A DNA stretch of 58,120 nt from Lachnospiraceae bacterium. Its GTDB lineage: Bacteria; Bacillota; Clostridia; Lachnospirales; Lachnospiraceae. This document shows positions 1 to 8,771 of the stretch, piece after piece. Position 1 is the first letter of the stretch; each line of letters starts with the position of its first letter. The stretch covers positions 1-58,120 of the forward strand of contig JAETRD010000024.1 of the NCBI GenBank assembly GCA_021770345.1, read 5' to 3'. Under the pieces are notes generated by a model. The model was given only the letters and a program-made list of their open reading frames with translations. It made no database searches and had not been told where the DNA came from. Both the position numbers and the translations under genes were made by a program.

Positions 1-8
1 ATGAGGGT

Positions 9-85
9 ATATAAGAACTTCTCCCCATATCTAAAATGCCGGGAAAGCCCGAAAATACGGGCTATACCGACATATAAGAACTTCT
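9..85. repeat. Direct repeat of a 14-mer with a hairpin between
   Basis: The 14-mer ATATAAGAACTTCT occurs at 9-22 and again at 72-85, 63 bp apart, with a small hairpin (AGCCCG/CGGGCT) between. No gene is evident in 1-290. The rest of that stretch holds AT-rich sequence, a short palindrome CTGCATATGCAG and the terminator of the GH3 gene. The repeat could be a regulatory site of a gene beyond the left edge; nothing here decides that. Confidence 0.4.
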
Positions 86-243
86 AAAGAGATAATCTAA
101 ATTCACCATAAATTTTCACTAAAAAATCAACCATTTTCTCTCTCCTGTCACTTCCTGAAATCGAGCAGGGAAACGCTTTTCCCCCTGCCCGCCGCGCGGA
201 GCGCGCACTGCATATGCAGCAATCGTCTCTGTGCGCCCCTGCG

Positions 244-269
244 AAAAAAGGGAACGGAGGAATCCTCCG
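244..269 (-). terminator. Terminator after the GH3 gene
   Basis: Read on the minus strand, CGGAGG...CCTCCG forms a short stem (255-269) followed by TTCCC and a run of six T (244-249), 22 bp past the GH3 stop codon. Confidence 0.6.
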
Positions 270-290
270 CCCCCTGGGACTTACCGTCTG

Positions 291-2798
291 TTATTTTGCA
301 TAAGAAAAACTAATTGATTCACATTTTGTCAGCGGCTCCGCGGAGTAGGTAGTTACGCGCTCATCCGAAATCACGCCGGACCAGTTCATACCAAATGCGA
401 AATCATAGGTATTGCCTTCCGAGTCAACATAACATTCCGCATCACGCGGCACGTCTTCCATCTGCGCCTCAACTGCTTCCATACTTGCCGGCTGCTGCAT
501 CGGCAATAATCCGGACGGCTCCGCCGCTCCCGCTACCAGCTGAATCAGAATATCATCGGTATAGGTGGAAGATCCGAACACGGATACTCCGCCATAATAT
601 ACAAGAATTGCATCCGCAAGCGGTTCCACTTCAGACCATACCATACAGAGCGCCGAACTGAATCCGACCGTGGCAATCACTTTGCAGTCTGCGGGCACCG
701 CGCTTCTGACATAATGAAGCGTTTCCAGTCCGCCGTAGGTAGTCGCGCGGCCTGTGGACTGTCCCGTGTAAGTGCGGCTCTCCGGCACGGTCTCGGTAAC
801 GGTTCCATAGTAACCGTCGTTTTTCTCAATCACGGTTGTTCCGTTCGCGATCGCCTCATGCGCGGTATCTGCCGTATATGCTTCATACTGCAGGGATGCC
901 GGTAAGTAATTGCCCTCCTCATTCTTGGTTCCGTCCGTATACGCATTTCTCATGGATACGATTGCAAGCTCACACGCCGCCAGGTCGGAAGCGCTTGCCC
1001 GCGTGATATCCTCTTCCGTATACGCCGGATTTCCCTCTTCGTCGGTTCCTGACGGTTCTTTCAATGTGTCAGTCACAACATTGTAATACTGGGATGCGAT
1101 TTCGAGATCCATCGCAGGCGCCCAGGATGCAGGCGTCGTGCCCATCCAGCTTGTCTCCGCAGCGGTGAACACATACGGAATGTAAACCGTCTGTTTCTCT
1201 GCGCCGGCATCATACTGATGAATCGTGTTATCTTTATTTTTGATCATAACCGCACCCTGCAGCTGCGTGGATGCGCCATATGCCACACTGGCCTCGTCCC
1301 ACACGGTGGCCTTTGCGGTTTCCAGTGAAACATACGGATTTTCAAAAAGGCCGGTGTTTATCTGAGTGATAAAGAAACGTGCCACCGCGCTTCGAACCTG
1401 TGCCATTCCTTCCTCTTCCCCCATATTCTCAAGCACGATATCAATTCCCTCACGGCATGCGTCAACGCTTGTGGTTCCGCCGACCTGATCGACGCCCGCT
1501 TCAATCAGCGCTGCGAATCGCTCCGCTTCCGTCACGTCATTCATACCGAAATCACGTCCGTCATCCTCCGTGATTCCCCAGTCGGTTAAAATAAATCCTT
1601 CATAGCCGTTATCGCGAAGAAGATTGATCTTAAACTCGCTGTATCCGCCGCCTACCAAGTCGCCGAGAGACCCGTCGTCCGAATAGGAGATCGCGTAGTT
1701 CGGCATTACGCCGGCTGCCGCTTCCGTCTTGGTGTCAAGCTTAAATGCGCCGTCAAAATAAGGAATCAGGTGCGCCTCAAAGTTATTTCCCGGGAATACG
1801 GTAAATTTACCCGTATCATTGTGATCATTTCTTCCGCCCTCCGATGCGCCGGCTCCCACGAAATGTTTTGCGATCGCAATCACCGATTCGTCTCCCCAGC
1901 CTTCATCCTCTCCTGACTCGCTGAAGGTTGACTGCAAACCGGATATATACGCTTTTGCAAGATCTCTGTTTAATGCCGGGTCTTCCGAATAAGTTCCCGA
2001 CGCGCGATCCCAGGATGAATTGGACGCGACGTCAATCTGCGGTCCCAATAACATCGTGATTCCGACCGAGCGATAATCCTTTGCATTCTCTTTTCCGATT
2101 TCGTATGCGAGATCGGGATTCATGGTTGCGCCAAGTCCGTTTTGATCCACGGTTTCCGAAATATTACACGGGTCCACACTGATTGTGACCGGAATACCGA
2201 AACCGCCGTTTGTCTCCGCATATTCCTGAAGCATATTTGTCCAGGTAATGGCCATCTCCGTGTTTCCCTCATTCGATGCGGAGCGGGTCACGCCTGCCCG
2301 GCCTCCGGCCTCCAGATACTCCTCGTCGTCCCCCAGCTCTGTGCCAAAAGACATCCATCCGCCGTGGGTCAATAACCCGGCCATGTCATCCGCCTCTAAT
2401 TTTGACGCCAGATCCTCCGCACGGACCTTCGGGTCCAATCTCCAGTCCTCATACACGTCCAGTTCGCCGTTCTGGTTCAGATCCTTGAACGCGTATCCGT
2501 CTGATTGAAGCAGCTTCACACCTGAATCGGAAGAATAGCCTAACGTCGCGCCTCCCTCATTCGTTACCTTAACCCAGCCGTCCGCCGTCGTCTCCTCACT
2601 CCACTTCACATCTCCGCTGCCAAGCTCCTCGACCTCGGCGCTTGCGGCCGGAGCCGCGTCTCCTCTTCCGCCTGCATTTTCGTTTCCGCTTTCCGTTGAA
2701 GTCACTCCTGCACCTGTGTCAGATGCACATGCGGTCGCTCCCGCCAGCATACTTGCAGAGAGGCCCAACACCACAATTTGTTTCCATCTCTTTTTCAT
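291..2798 (-). CDS. Secreted glycoside hydrolase family 3 lipoprotein (beta-glucosidase type)
   Basis: An 835-aa exported glycosidase expected to remove terminal beta-linked sugars from oligosaccharides outside the cell. The first 24 residues are a signal peptide with a lipobox-like end (A-T-A-C24), so it is probably anchored as a lipoprotein, although position -3 is not the usual Leu. A Ser/Gly/Glu-rich linker (about 25-60) precedes an EF-hand-like calcium loop (DLNQNGELDVYED, about 106-118). The GH3 N-terminal barrel follows, with KHF near 311 and the nucleophile motif GFILTDWG (Asp about 406). The C-terminal alpha/beta sandwich carries the GGVSVFGSSTYTDD stretch near 750. It stands alone, divergent from the LytTR regulator, which may control it. 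Exact substrate cannot be read from the sequence. Confidence 0.9.
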   Translation of the reverse strand: MKKRWKQIVVLGLSASMLAGATACASDTGAGVTSTESGNENAGGRGDAAPAASAEVEELGSGDVKWSEETTADGWVKVTNEGGATLGYSSDSGVKLLQSDGYAFKDLNQNGELDVYEDWRLDPKVRAEDLASKLEADDMAGLLTHGGWMSFGTELGDDEEYLEAGGRAGVTRSASNEGNTEMAITWTNMLQEYAETNGGFGIPVTISVDPCNISETVDQNGLGATMNPDLAYEIGKENAKDYRSVGITMLLGPQIDVASNSSWDRASGTYSEDPALNRDLAKAYISGLQSTFSESGEDEGWGDESVIAIAKHFVGAGASEGGRNDHNDTGKFTVFPGNNFEAHLIPYFDGAFKLDTKTEAAAGVMPNYAISYSDDGSLGDLVGGGYSEFKINLLRDNGYEGFILTDWGITEDDGRDFGMNDVTEAERFAALIEAGVDQVGGTTSVDACREGIDIVLENMGEEEGMAQVRSAVARFFITQINTGLFENPYVSLETAKATVWDEASVAYGASTQLQGAVMIKNKDNTIHQYDAGAEKQTVYIPYVFTAAETSWMGTTPASWAPAMDLEIASQYYNVVTDTLKEPSGTDEEGNPAYTEEDITRASASDLAACELAIVSMRNAYTDGTKNEEGNYLPASLQYEAYTADTAHEAIANGTTVIEKNDGYYGTVTETVPESRTYTGQSTGRATTYGGLETLHYVRSAVPADCKVIATVGFSSALCMVWSEVEPLADAILVYYGGVSVFGSSTYTDDILIQLVAGAAEPSGLLPMQQPASMEAVEAQMEDVPRDAECYVDSEGNTYDFAFGMNWSGVISDERVTTYSAEPLTKCESISFSYAK

Positions 2799-2916
2799 AG
2801 TCTTCTCCTTTACGCATTTTTACCACAAATCATTTGGTTAAAGTCAACTATAATTCCTAAGTTCCGCAGGGTCTATAGCCCGGGCACAAGTGGATTTTGC
2901 GCTGGCACAAGTGGTG

Positions 2917-2945
2917 TTGCTCCGTGTATATTTTTATGCGATACT
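2917..2945 (+). promoter_or_regulatory. Predicted promoter of the LytTR/GHKL operon
   Basis: TTGCTC (2917-2922), a 17-bp spacer and GATACT (2940-2945) give a moderate sigma-A match. Just upstream the 11-mer GGCACAAGTGG occurs twice (near 2882 and 2904), 22 bp apart, a spacing of two helical turns that suits a LytTR-type activator site. The predicted transcript starts just before the hairpin at 2960. Confidence 0.45.
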
Positions 2946-2959
2946 GATTATCGGGGGAT

Positions 2960-3009
2960 TATACCTTAAGCGGACAAAGGCGTATATTCTCTTGTCTGCT
3001 GAGAGATAC
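2960..3009 (+). repeat. Dispersed leader hairpin, copy 1
   Basis: AGCGGACAA pairs with TTGTCTGCT (one G-U pair) and is preceded by TATACCTTA. The same arrangement, with changes that keep the pairing, appears at 5084, 18726 and 41047. Here it lies in the 5' leader of the LytTR regulator gene. Confidence 0.5.
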
Positions 3010-3043
3010 TTTCAGAATACGAAAAGAGGAACGAGGGGATCAC

Positions 3044-3751
3044 ATGTTGCGAATCGCCATTGTCGAGGACGACGCCTCGCATCGTCAGCAGTTGACAGAT
3101 CATTTAAAGCGTTATGAAAAAGAAAAAACACAGACTTTTGAAATTGATTCATTTGTCAGCGGCATACAGTTTCTTGAAAACTACACCCCATGCTGGGACG
3201 TCATCTTTCTTGATATTGAGATGCCCGGAATCGACGGAATGTCCGTGGCCGAAGACATCCGCCGCAGCGATTCCGGCGTTGTCCTTATCTTTGTGACAAA
3301 TCTGACCCATTATGCAATCAAAGGCTATGCGGTAAACGCCATGGACTATATTCTAAAGCCGATCAACTATACGTCTTTTTGTATGACGCTAAATAAAGTC
3401 GTATGGCATTACGAAAACGTCACGGAGAAATTTATCAATCTGAAATTAAAAAACGGCATCCGGAAAATCAGTCTGAATTCCGTCTATTATGTGGAAGTGC
3501 TGAAACACTATCTGACCTGGCATACGATTGACGGCGATTTTACTGTCCGCGGAACCTTCTCCTCTGCGGAAAAAGAATTGTCGGAACAATTTGCCAGGTG
3601 CAACAGCTGCTATCTCGTCAACCTGAAACATGTGAAATTTGTAAATAAAGAATACGTTCAGATCGGACCGTACACCCTGCCGGTCAGCCGCAGGTCCTAT
3701 CTTCCCTTTTTGGAAACGCTGAACCGCTATCTGGGAAAGAAGGTGACATAA
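3044..3751 (+). CDS. LytTR-family response regulator
   Basis: A 235-aa response regulator of the AgrA/LytR class. The receiver domain (1-120) has the acidic pair ED-D (8-10), the phospho-acceptor Asp57 in FLDIEMPG and the Lys in ILKPI near 108. The LytTR DNA-binding domain (about 135-235) has the typical VYYVEVLKHYLTWHT and the end HKV-like stretch LVNLKHVKFV. The start is set by GAGGGG 6 nt upstream of ATG. It overlaps the kinase start by one base (TAATG), so the pair is translationally coupled. Such pairs often answer extracellular peptides, but no precursor peptide gene is visible next to it. Confidence 0.9.
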   Translation: MLRIAIVEDDASHRQQLTDHLKRYEKEKTQTFEIDSFVSGIQFLENYTPCWDVIFLDIEMPGIDGMSVAEDIRRSDSGVVLIFVTNLTHYAIKGYAVNAMDYILKPINYTSFCMTLNKVVWHYENVTEKFINLKLKNGIRKISLNSVYYVEVLKHYLTWHTIDGDFTVRGTFSSAEKELSEQFARCNSCYLVNLKHVKFVNKEYVQIGPYTLPVSRRSYLPFLETLNRYLGKKVT

Positions 3752-4992
3752 TGTCCTTTTGGATCAATGCAATATTTCTGGCGTGCACAAAGCTGTCCGC
3801 CGCACTGGTTATCACATGTTCCATTCAAAGAAGGCGTTGCCGCAGCTGTGCCGCAGCGGCTTTCGTTTGCTATACACTGTTTTCCGTCTTATGCAACAGA
3901 TTCGTGCTTCAAAACACTTCTCTTGGCTTATGGCTGCTGACAGAACTACTTTCTATTCTCTTTATGTCCCTGTTCATCGGCACCATAGTAACATGCGGCT
4001 TATGGGGCAATTTATATCTCTCCAACTGGACCTTGACATTCTATCAGTTTGTATTCTCTGTCGCGCTCCTGACGGAAAACGGCGATCCTACCAGTTCCAT
4101 CAATATATTTGCTTCCCTGCCCGTTTACCTGCTGTTTTATACGCTTTTTGCCGTGTTGATTTCAAAACGCCTCACTACGGACGGCATTTTGAATATCAAC
4201 GGAAAACAATTTTTAATTACCTTTTTAACCACATCCCCCGTGAATCTTTTTAACCATATAATGTTTGTTCGCAACAACTTTGACGTCAGCAATTCCATGC
4301 TGATTTTCAGCACCGTCTTCGCCTACGGCTGCTGTCTGTTTGCGCTCTATCTGCAGCGGATTTTAACCCTGCAGGCTTCTCTGTCCAACGAGCTCTCCGT
4401 CGTGGAGCAGCTCTGGCAGCAATCGCATCTGCAATATGAAATATCGAGTTCGAATCTGGAGCACATCAATCGGACGGTTCACGATATGATGCACAAACTG
4501 TCCAGATTATACAATATGAACGACGAACAGGAGCGCCGGGAGTATCTGGATTCGCTCTCCTACTCCTTTGTTTTATACGATGCCTTCCTGCAAACCGGGA
4601 ACAAAGCGCTTGACACTATATTAACCGAGAAAAATCTGTACTGTAAAAACCAACATATCTCTTTCAAATGCGTTGCCGACGGTTCGAGGCTCGACTTCAT
4701 GGATACGGCGGATATTTATACCATCTTCAACAGCGCCATTGACAATGCGATCACATATGTACTCCGGTTAGATGATTTTGAAAAGAGAATTGTGTCCGTG
4801 CGCGTATCCTCGACCGGAAACCTGTTATCCGTTTCCGTTGAAAACTATTGCGAATCGGATAATGCCCCGGTGATTTACGGTTACGGGCTTAAAAGCATTT
4901 TATACGTCGTCAATAAATACGATGGCAGTCTCGATGTATCTGCCGCCGATCATCTTTTTACCGTACATATTATCATTCCATATGTAAAATAA
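3751..4992 (+). CDS. GHKL sensor histidine kinase (AgrC-like)
   Basis: A 413-aa kinase partner of the preceding LytTR regulator. The N-terminal 200 residues contain about six hydrophobic membrane segments, as in peptide receptors of the AgrC/ComD class. A short coiled linker leads to the phospho-acceptor segment HDMMHKL (His about 248). The HATPase_c domain carries the N box (FNSAIDNAI) and the G box (GYGLKSI), with the degenerate ATP site typical of GHKL kinases. It ends the operon; 190 bp later the LCP gene has its own promoter. Confidence 0.88.
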   Translation: MSFWINAIFLACTKLSAALVITCSIQRRRCRSCAAAAFVCYTLFSVLCNRFVLQNTSLGLWLLTELLSILFMSLFIGTIVTCGLWGNLYLSNWTLTFYQFVFSVALLTENGDPTSSINIFASLPVYLLFYTLFAVLISKRLTTDGILNINGKQFLITFLTTSPVNLFNHIMFVRNNFDVSNSMLIFSTVFAYGCCLFALYLQRILTLQASLSNELSVVEQLWQQSHLQYEISSSNLEHINRTVHDMMHKLSRLYNMNDEQERREYLDSLSYSFVLYDAFLQTGNKALDTILTEKNLYCKNQHISFKCVADGSRLDFMDTADIYTIFNSAIDNAITYVLRLDDFEKRIVSVRVSSTGNLLSVSVENYCESDNAPVIYGYGLKSILYVVNKYDGSLDVSAADHLFTVHIIIPYVK

Positions 4993-5047
4993 CGGATTTA
5001 AAACTATAAAATTAATGAAATCTTTTCTTTTCTTAAGAAATCTTTAA

Positions 5048-5076
5048 TTGAATCTGTCTCCTTTTCCATATAATAT
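5048..5076 (+). promoter_or_regulatory. Predicted promoter of the LCP gene
   Basis: TTGAAT (5048-5053), 17-bp spacer, TAATAT (5071-5076). The start point would be near 5083, directly at the base of the hairpin at 5084-5133. Confidence 0.65.
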
Positions 5077-5083
5077 AATAGCG

Positions 5084-5133
5084 TACTCTCGGCGGACAGA
5101 CGGGTACACCCGTTTGTCCCTCCGACAGGATAC
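5084..5133 (+). repeat. Dispersed leader hairpin, copy 2
   Basis: GGACA-g-ACGGGT, loop AC, ACCCGT-t-TGTCC form a strong stem (94-119 of the 5000s), extended outward by CGG/CCG. It sits at the predicted transcript start of the LCP gene and resembles the hairpins at 2960, 18726 and 41047. Confidence 0.5.
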
Positions 5134-5182
5134 GGTTTAAACATTTAAAAATACATTTTTTGCGGAAACGGAGTGTTTAAGA

Positions 5183-6232
5183 ATGGCAAAAATAAAATCA
5201 AAGAAAAAAAATAAAGTTTTTATCCTTGTAGTAGAAGTGATTGTGCTGCTCCTGCTGTCTGTCGCACTGTTTGTCACGATAAAGCTCGGCAAAATAAAAC
5301 GGGACCACACCAGCATGAAAGATGTGGAATATAATGAGGACATCTCGGCGGAATCCCAGGCTCTGATGGATGATTATAAGACCGTCGCGCTGTTCGGCCT
5401 TGACAACCGCTCCAACGGGAACCTCTCCTCCGGGCGGAGCGACGTTATCATTCTCGCCAATATCAATCAGAAAGCCCGCACTGTTGACCTGGTTTCCGTC
5501 TACCGCGACACCTATCTCGACGTCGGAGGCGGAAGCTTCCGCAAATGCAATGAAGGTTACGCCAAAAATCCGGCCAATGCCATCACGATGCTGAACAAGA
5601 ACCTGGACCTCAATATCTCGGATTACCTGACCGTGGATTTCAACGCGATTATCGAGTGTGTGGACCTGCTCGGCGGCGTGGAAGTAACCGTCACCGACGA
5701 TGAGGCAAATCTGATGCGGGGCTATATGGACGAGCTCAACACGCTGACGTCCCACTCCTCCGAGTACCTGCCGTCCGGCGGCACTTACACGTTAGACGGC
5801 GTGCAGGCCTGCGCTTACTCGCGCATCCGCTACGGCGGCGGCGACGACTACCGCCGGACCGAGCGCCAGCGGACCGTAATCTCCGCAATGGTCGCAAAGG
5901 CAAAGCAGTCGAATATTTTAACGCTAAATAAACTGATTAACACGATATTTTCCGATATCCAGACCAGCTTTTCGAGCACGGAGCTTTTGACGCTCGCGGC
6001 TGCCATCTTCAGCTACGATATCGGGGAGAGCACCGGCTTCCCGTTTGAGAAGAACACGATTACACTCTCCGGCGCCGGGGATGTCGTTGTGCCCTGCGAT
6101 TTGTCCACGAATGTGACAAAGCTGCACGAACTTTTGTACGGAGATACCGGCTACACGCCCTCCTCGACTGTGGTAAATAACAGCTCACAGATTATCACGA
6201 ATACCGGCTTCCGGGCCGGGGACGGCTACTAA
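5183..6232 (+). CDS. LCP (LytR-CpsA-Psr) family cell-wall glycopolymer transferase
   Basis: A 349-aa enzyme that attaches glycopolymers from lipid carriers to peptidoglycan outside the membrane. A lysine-rich cytoplasmic start is followed by one membrane helix (about 12-33). The LCP domain runs from about 65 to 260, with GLDNR...GRSDVIIL, the DLVSVYRDTYL strand, the CNEGYAKNPANA segment, and the Arg cluster SRIRYGGGDDYRRTERQR that contacts the polyprenyl pyrophosphate. The last 80 residues are Ser/Thr-rich and look disordered. It is a single-gene unit with its own promoter, followed by a large inverted repeat. Confidence 0.92.
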   Translation: MAKIKSKKKNKVFILVVEVIVLLLLSVALFVTIKLGKIKRDHTSMKDVEYNEDISAESQALMDDYKTVALFGLDNRSNGNLSSGRSDVIILANINQKARTVDLVSVYRDTYLDVGGGSFRKCNEGYAKNPANAITMLNKNLDLNISDYLTVDFNAIIECVDLLGGVEVTVTDDEANLMRGYMDELNTLTSHSSEYLPSGGTYTLDGVQACAYSRIRYGGGDDYRRTERQRTVISAMVAKAKQSNILTLNKLINTIFSDIQTSFSSTELLTLAAAIFSYDIGESTGFPFEKNTITLSGAGDVVVPCDLSTNVTKLHELLYGDTGYTPSSTVVNNSSQIITNTGFRAGDGY

Positions 6233-6237
6233 AAAAC

Positions 6238-6326
6238 CGCCTTCACACTATATATATGGTTACGGGTCGATAATTCCCACTTTGCACTGCAGAATTACCA
6301 GCCTGTAACCACATGGTGTGAAGGCG
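6238..6326. repeat. Long inverted repeat between convergent genes
   Basis: CGCCTTCACAC (6238-6248) pairs with GTGTGAAGGCG (6316-6326); inside it TGGTTAC pairs with GTAACCA, leaving a loop of about 40 nt. It lies between the LCP stop and the XRE stop, so it may act as a bidirectional terminator, but the arms are longer and the loop larger than usual. Confidence 0.55.
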
Positions 6327-6338
6327 TCTCTTTGTCTC

Positions 6339-6851
6339 CTACTCGCCCCGTCTTCCGAATACCCTCTGCTTAAAAGCTTTCACCTTCCAGATATAAGGAG
6401 TCGTATACAGCACCCCGGCAAGCAATATTCCAAGCACCAATCCCAGCGCGGCCGACGCGATATCCTCATATACACCCGTTCCGGAAAGCCCCATCTGCTC
6501 TATTACCATATATACCGCAAGCGCGCCGACTGCAAGCAGAAACAGGACCCTCATCCTCTTTGAGAGAATCATCTTTTCATCGTTCTTATAATCCGCCACT
6601 TTCAAAATCGTTTCTTCCGTCTTTTTATCTACCATCTCATTTTTCCTTTCCGCATCGAGCAATTCGTCGATGCTCACATCATAATAATTCGCGATTTCGA
6701 TGATCAAATCAAAATCCGGCATATTTACGCCGTTTTCCCACCGTGAAATACTTCGGCTTGTCACGCCGAGTATCTCCGAGAGCTGTTCCTGCGTCACTCC
6801 CTTTTCTCTGCGGAGTTCTTTCAGAAACCGCCCCATTTTCTTCTGGTCCAT
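6339..6851 (-). CDS. XRE-family regulator with a membrane tail
   Basis: A 170-aa protein with an N-terminal helix-turn-helix domain (residues 6-62: LKELRREKGVTQEQLSEILGVTSRSISRWENGVNMP split across the two helices) and two hydrophobic segments in the C-terminal half (about 103-122 and 130-150). A short acidic/basic linker separates them. Membrane-tethered XRE proteins of this kind are common in Clostridia and usually act on neighbouring genes. The start has AAGGAGG 11 nt upstream. It is followed downstream only by the convergent LCP gene, so no target is obvious. Confidence 0.8.
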   Translation of the reverse strand: MDQKKMGRFLKELRREKGVTQEQLSEILGVTSRSISRWENGVNMPDFDLIIEIANYYDVSIDELLDAERKNEMVDKKTEETILKVADYKNDEKMILSKRMRVLFLLAVGALAVYMVIEQMGLSGTGVYEDIASAALGLVLGILLAGVLYTTPYIWKVKAFKQRVFGRRGE

Positions 6852-6963
6852 ACCGGCCGTACCCTCCTTTCACAGTGAGAATAGCATATTACGGAAAAAT
6901 GAAACACGACGCAGTGCGGGAATTTTCGTTTTCGGGACCCGACATCTGTGTCCGGCAGCCATT

Positions 6964-7644
6964 TTACGGCAATTTCCCCGCTTTCAGCAGCGTCCACACC
7001 TCCTCCGGTGTCTCCGCAAACACCTGCGCGCCGCGCGCCGCAAGAAAATCCTGCTCCCGGAATCCCCAGAGCACGGAAATGCAGGGCAGCCCCGCATTAC
7101 GCGCCGTCTCGATATCCACCTCCGAATCCCCCACATAGACGGCTGTCTCCTTTGTCTTCCCCAGCTCGTCTATCGCTTTCCACACCATATCCGGCGCCGG
7201 CTTTTTGTCCATGCCCTCCCGCTCTCCGATCGCGGTTTCCACAATCCCGTCAAAGTAGATCCGGTTCAGATTCTTCACGGCGGCATCCAGCTTATTTGAC
7301 ACGATGGCAACCGAATAGCCTGCGTCCCTCAGCCTTTTCAGCAATTCCGTTACCCCTTTATAGGCGTGGGTTTTGTCGTTGCTGTGCACGGCATAGTATT
7401 CCCGAAACGTCTGAAATACCGCCTCAAACTCCGGGTTGCCGTCTCCCTCCGGCACGCTGCGCACCAGCAGATTGCGCACGCCGTTTCCCACGAACCTTCG
7501 AATCTCCTCCGTCGTCCGCTCCGGCATCCCATATGTCCTCAATGCATCGTTTACCGCATCCCGCAAATCTTCCAGCGTATCGAGCAGCGTTCCGTCCATA
7601 TCAAAGACAACCGTGTCATATCTTTTTCCTGTGATCTCTCCCAT
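6964..7644 (-). CDS. HAD-superfamily phosphatase (phosphoglycolate phosphatase-like)
   Basis: A 226-aa haloacid-dehalogenase hydrolase. Motif I is VVFDMDGTLLDT (Asp15 nucleophile, Asp17 acid), a four-helix cap follows (about 22-90), motif II is the Ser in AIVSNK, motif III the Lys in DKKPAPD, and motif IV is YVGDSEVDIETARNAG. The layout is that of Gph/PpaX-type small-molecule phosphatases; the true substrate could be phosphoglycolate, pyrophosphate or a sugar phosphate. It follows the aldo-keto reductase gene by 65 bp in the same direction. Confidence 0.88.
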   Translation of the reverse strand: MGEITGKRYDTVVFDMDGTLLDTLEDLRDAVNDALRTYGMPERTTEEIRRFVGNGVRNLLVRSVPEGDGNPEFEAVFQTFREYYAVHSNDKTHAYKGVTELLKRLRDAGYSVAIVSNKLDAAVKNLNRIYFDGIVETAIGEREGMDKKPAPDMVWKAIDELGKTKETAVYVGDSEVDIETARNAGLPCISVLWGFREQDFLAARGAQVFAETPEEVWTLLKAGKLP

Positions 7645-7709
7645 GTCATTCCCTTTCTGTCTGCGTCAGGCAGGCCGCAGAGAAACTCCCTGCGGCCTGC
7701 TCTGCCCGT

Positions 7710-8738
7710 CTATTTTACACTGACCTCCCCGGCCAGCACACGCTTGTAATCTTCATAATTTCTCGCAAGAAGCCCCGGCGTATCCAGCCCGTAAGGGCAT
7801 TTGCTTTTGCACTGGTTGCAGTGCAGACAATTCTCAATCTTTTTCATCTTTTCCTGAACCTCCGGCGTCAGCTGCAATTCCGACGGGGAACGGCGCAAGA
7901 GCAGCGACATCCGCGCACAGTTGTTAATCTCGATTCCGACCGGGCACGGCATACAGTAGCCGCAGCCGCGGCAGAACTCCCCGCGCAGCTCCTCCCTGTC
8001 ACGGGCGATAAAAGCCGCAAGCTCCTCCGTCATGACCGGCGGATGTTCTATGTACGAGAGAAACTCGTCCAGCTCGCTCTCCCGCTGTACGCCCCAGATC
8101 GGAAGCACATTGTCATACTGCGCTTCAAACGCATAGGCCGCCTCGGAATTAGTGATAAGGCCGCCGGACAACGCCTTCATCGCAATAAATCCCATCCCGG
8201 CCTCCTCACACTTTTTCACCAGCGCAATATCTTTCTCGTCCGCAAGATAGCAGAACGGAAACTGCAGCGTCTCGTACAGCCCGGACGCGACCGCCTCCTC
8301 GGCCACCGCCAGCCTGTGGTTCGTGATTCCGATATGGCGCACTTTTCCCTGGGCCTTCGCCTCCTCCATCGCCTCATACAGCCCGCTTCCGTCCCCCGGC
8401 TTCGGACAAAACGACGGATTGTGGAACTGGTAAATATCGATATAATCCGTTCTCAGATTGTTCAGAGACGTCTCAAGCTGCTCCCAAAATTCGTCCGCAT
8501 TGGCCGCCGCGGTCTTTGTCGCAAGGTATACCTTCTCCCGCATTCCGTCAAAGGCCTCACCCAGCTTTTCCTCGCTGTCCGTATAAAACCGCGCCGTATC
8601 AAAAAATGTGATTCCGGCATCATAGGCTTTCCGCACCAGTCTTACCGCCTCTTCGGTCCCGATTCTCTGAATCGGAAGCGCGCCGAATCCGTTTTTGTTT
8701 ACGGTAATCCCGGTCTTTCCCAATGTCACTGTCTGCAT
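7710..8738 (-). CDS. Aldo-keto reductase with C-terminal [4Fe-4S] ferredoxin domain
   Basis: A 342-aa oxidoreductase. The barrel shows the AKR tetrad: Asp in FFDTARFYTDSE, the Tyr of that segment, Lys in LATKTA and His in QFHNP. The last 90 residues bear two cysteine sets, CRGCGYCMPCP and CLHCNQCKSKCP, which should hold two [4Fe-4S] clusters. Such fused proteins are frequent in strict anaerobes; electrons probably come from ferredoxin rather than only NADPH. The start at 8738 was preferred over 8759 because GGAGGGA lies about 8 nt upstream of it and the protein then begins MQTVTLGKTG as in the family. Confidence 0.9.
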   Translation of the reverse strand: MQTVTLGKTGITVNKNGFGALPIQRIGTEEAVRLVRKAYDAGITFFDTARFYTDSEEKLGEAFDGMREKVYLATKTAAANADEFWEQLETSLNNLRTDYIDIYQFHNPSFCPKPGDGSGLYEAMEEAKAQGKVRHIGITNHRLAVAEEAVASGLYETLQFPFCYLADEKDIALVKKCEEAGMGFIAMKALSGGLITNSEAAYAFEAQYDNVLPIWGVQRESELDEFLSYIEHPPVMTEELAAFIARDREELRGEFCRGCGYCMPCPVGIEINNCARMSLLLRRSPSELQLTPEVQEKMKKIENCLHCNQCKSKCPYGLDTPGLLARNYEDYKRVLAGEVSVK

Positions 8739-8771
8739 CCGCATTCCCTCCTTTGTCACTCTGCTGGCATG

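Noticed and set aside
5198-5755. Long antisense frame across the LCP gene
   Set aside because: It has no ribosome site and lies opposite a clear gene; a by-product of codon bias. The same holds for many antisense frames over 7-29 kb.
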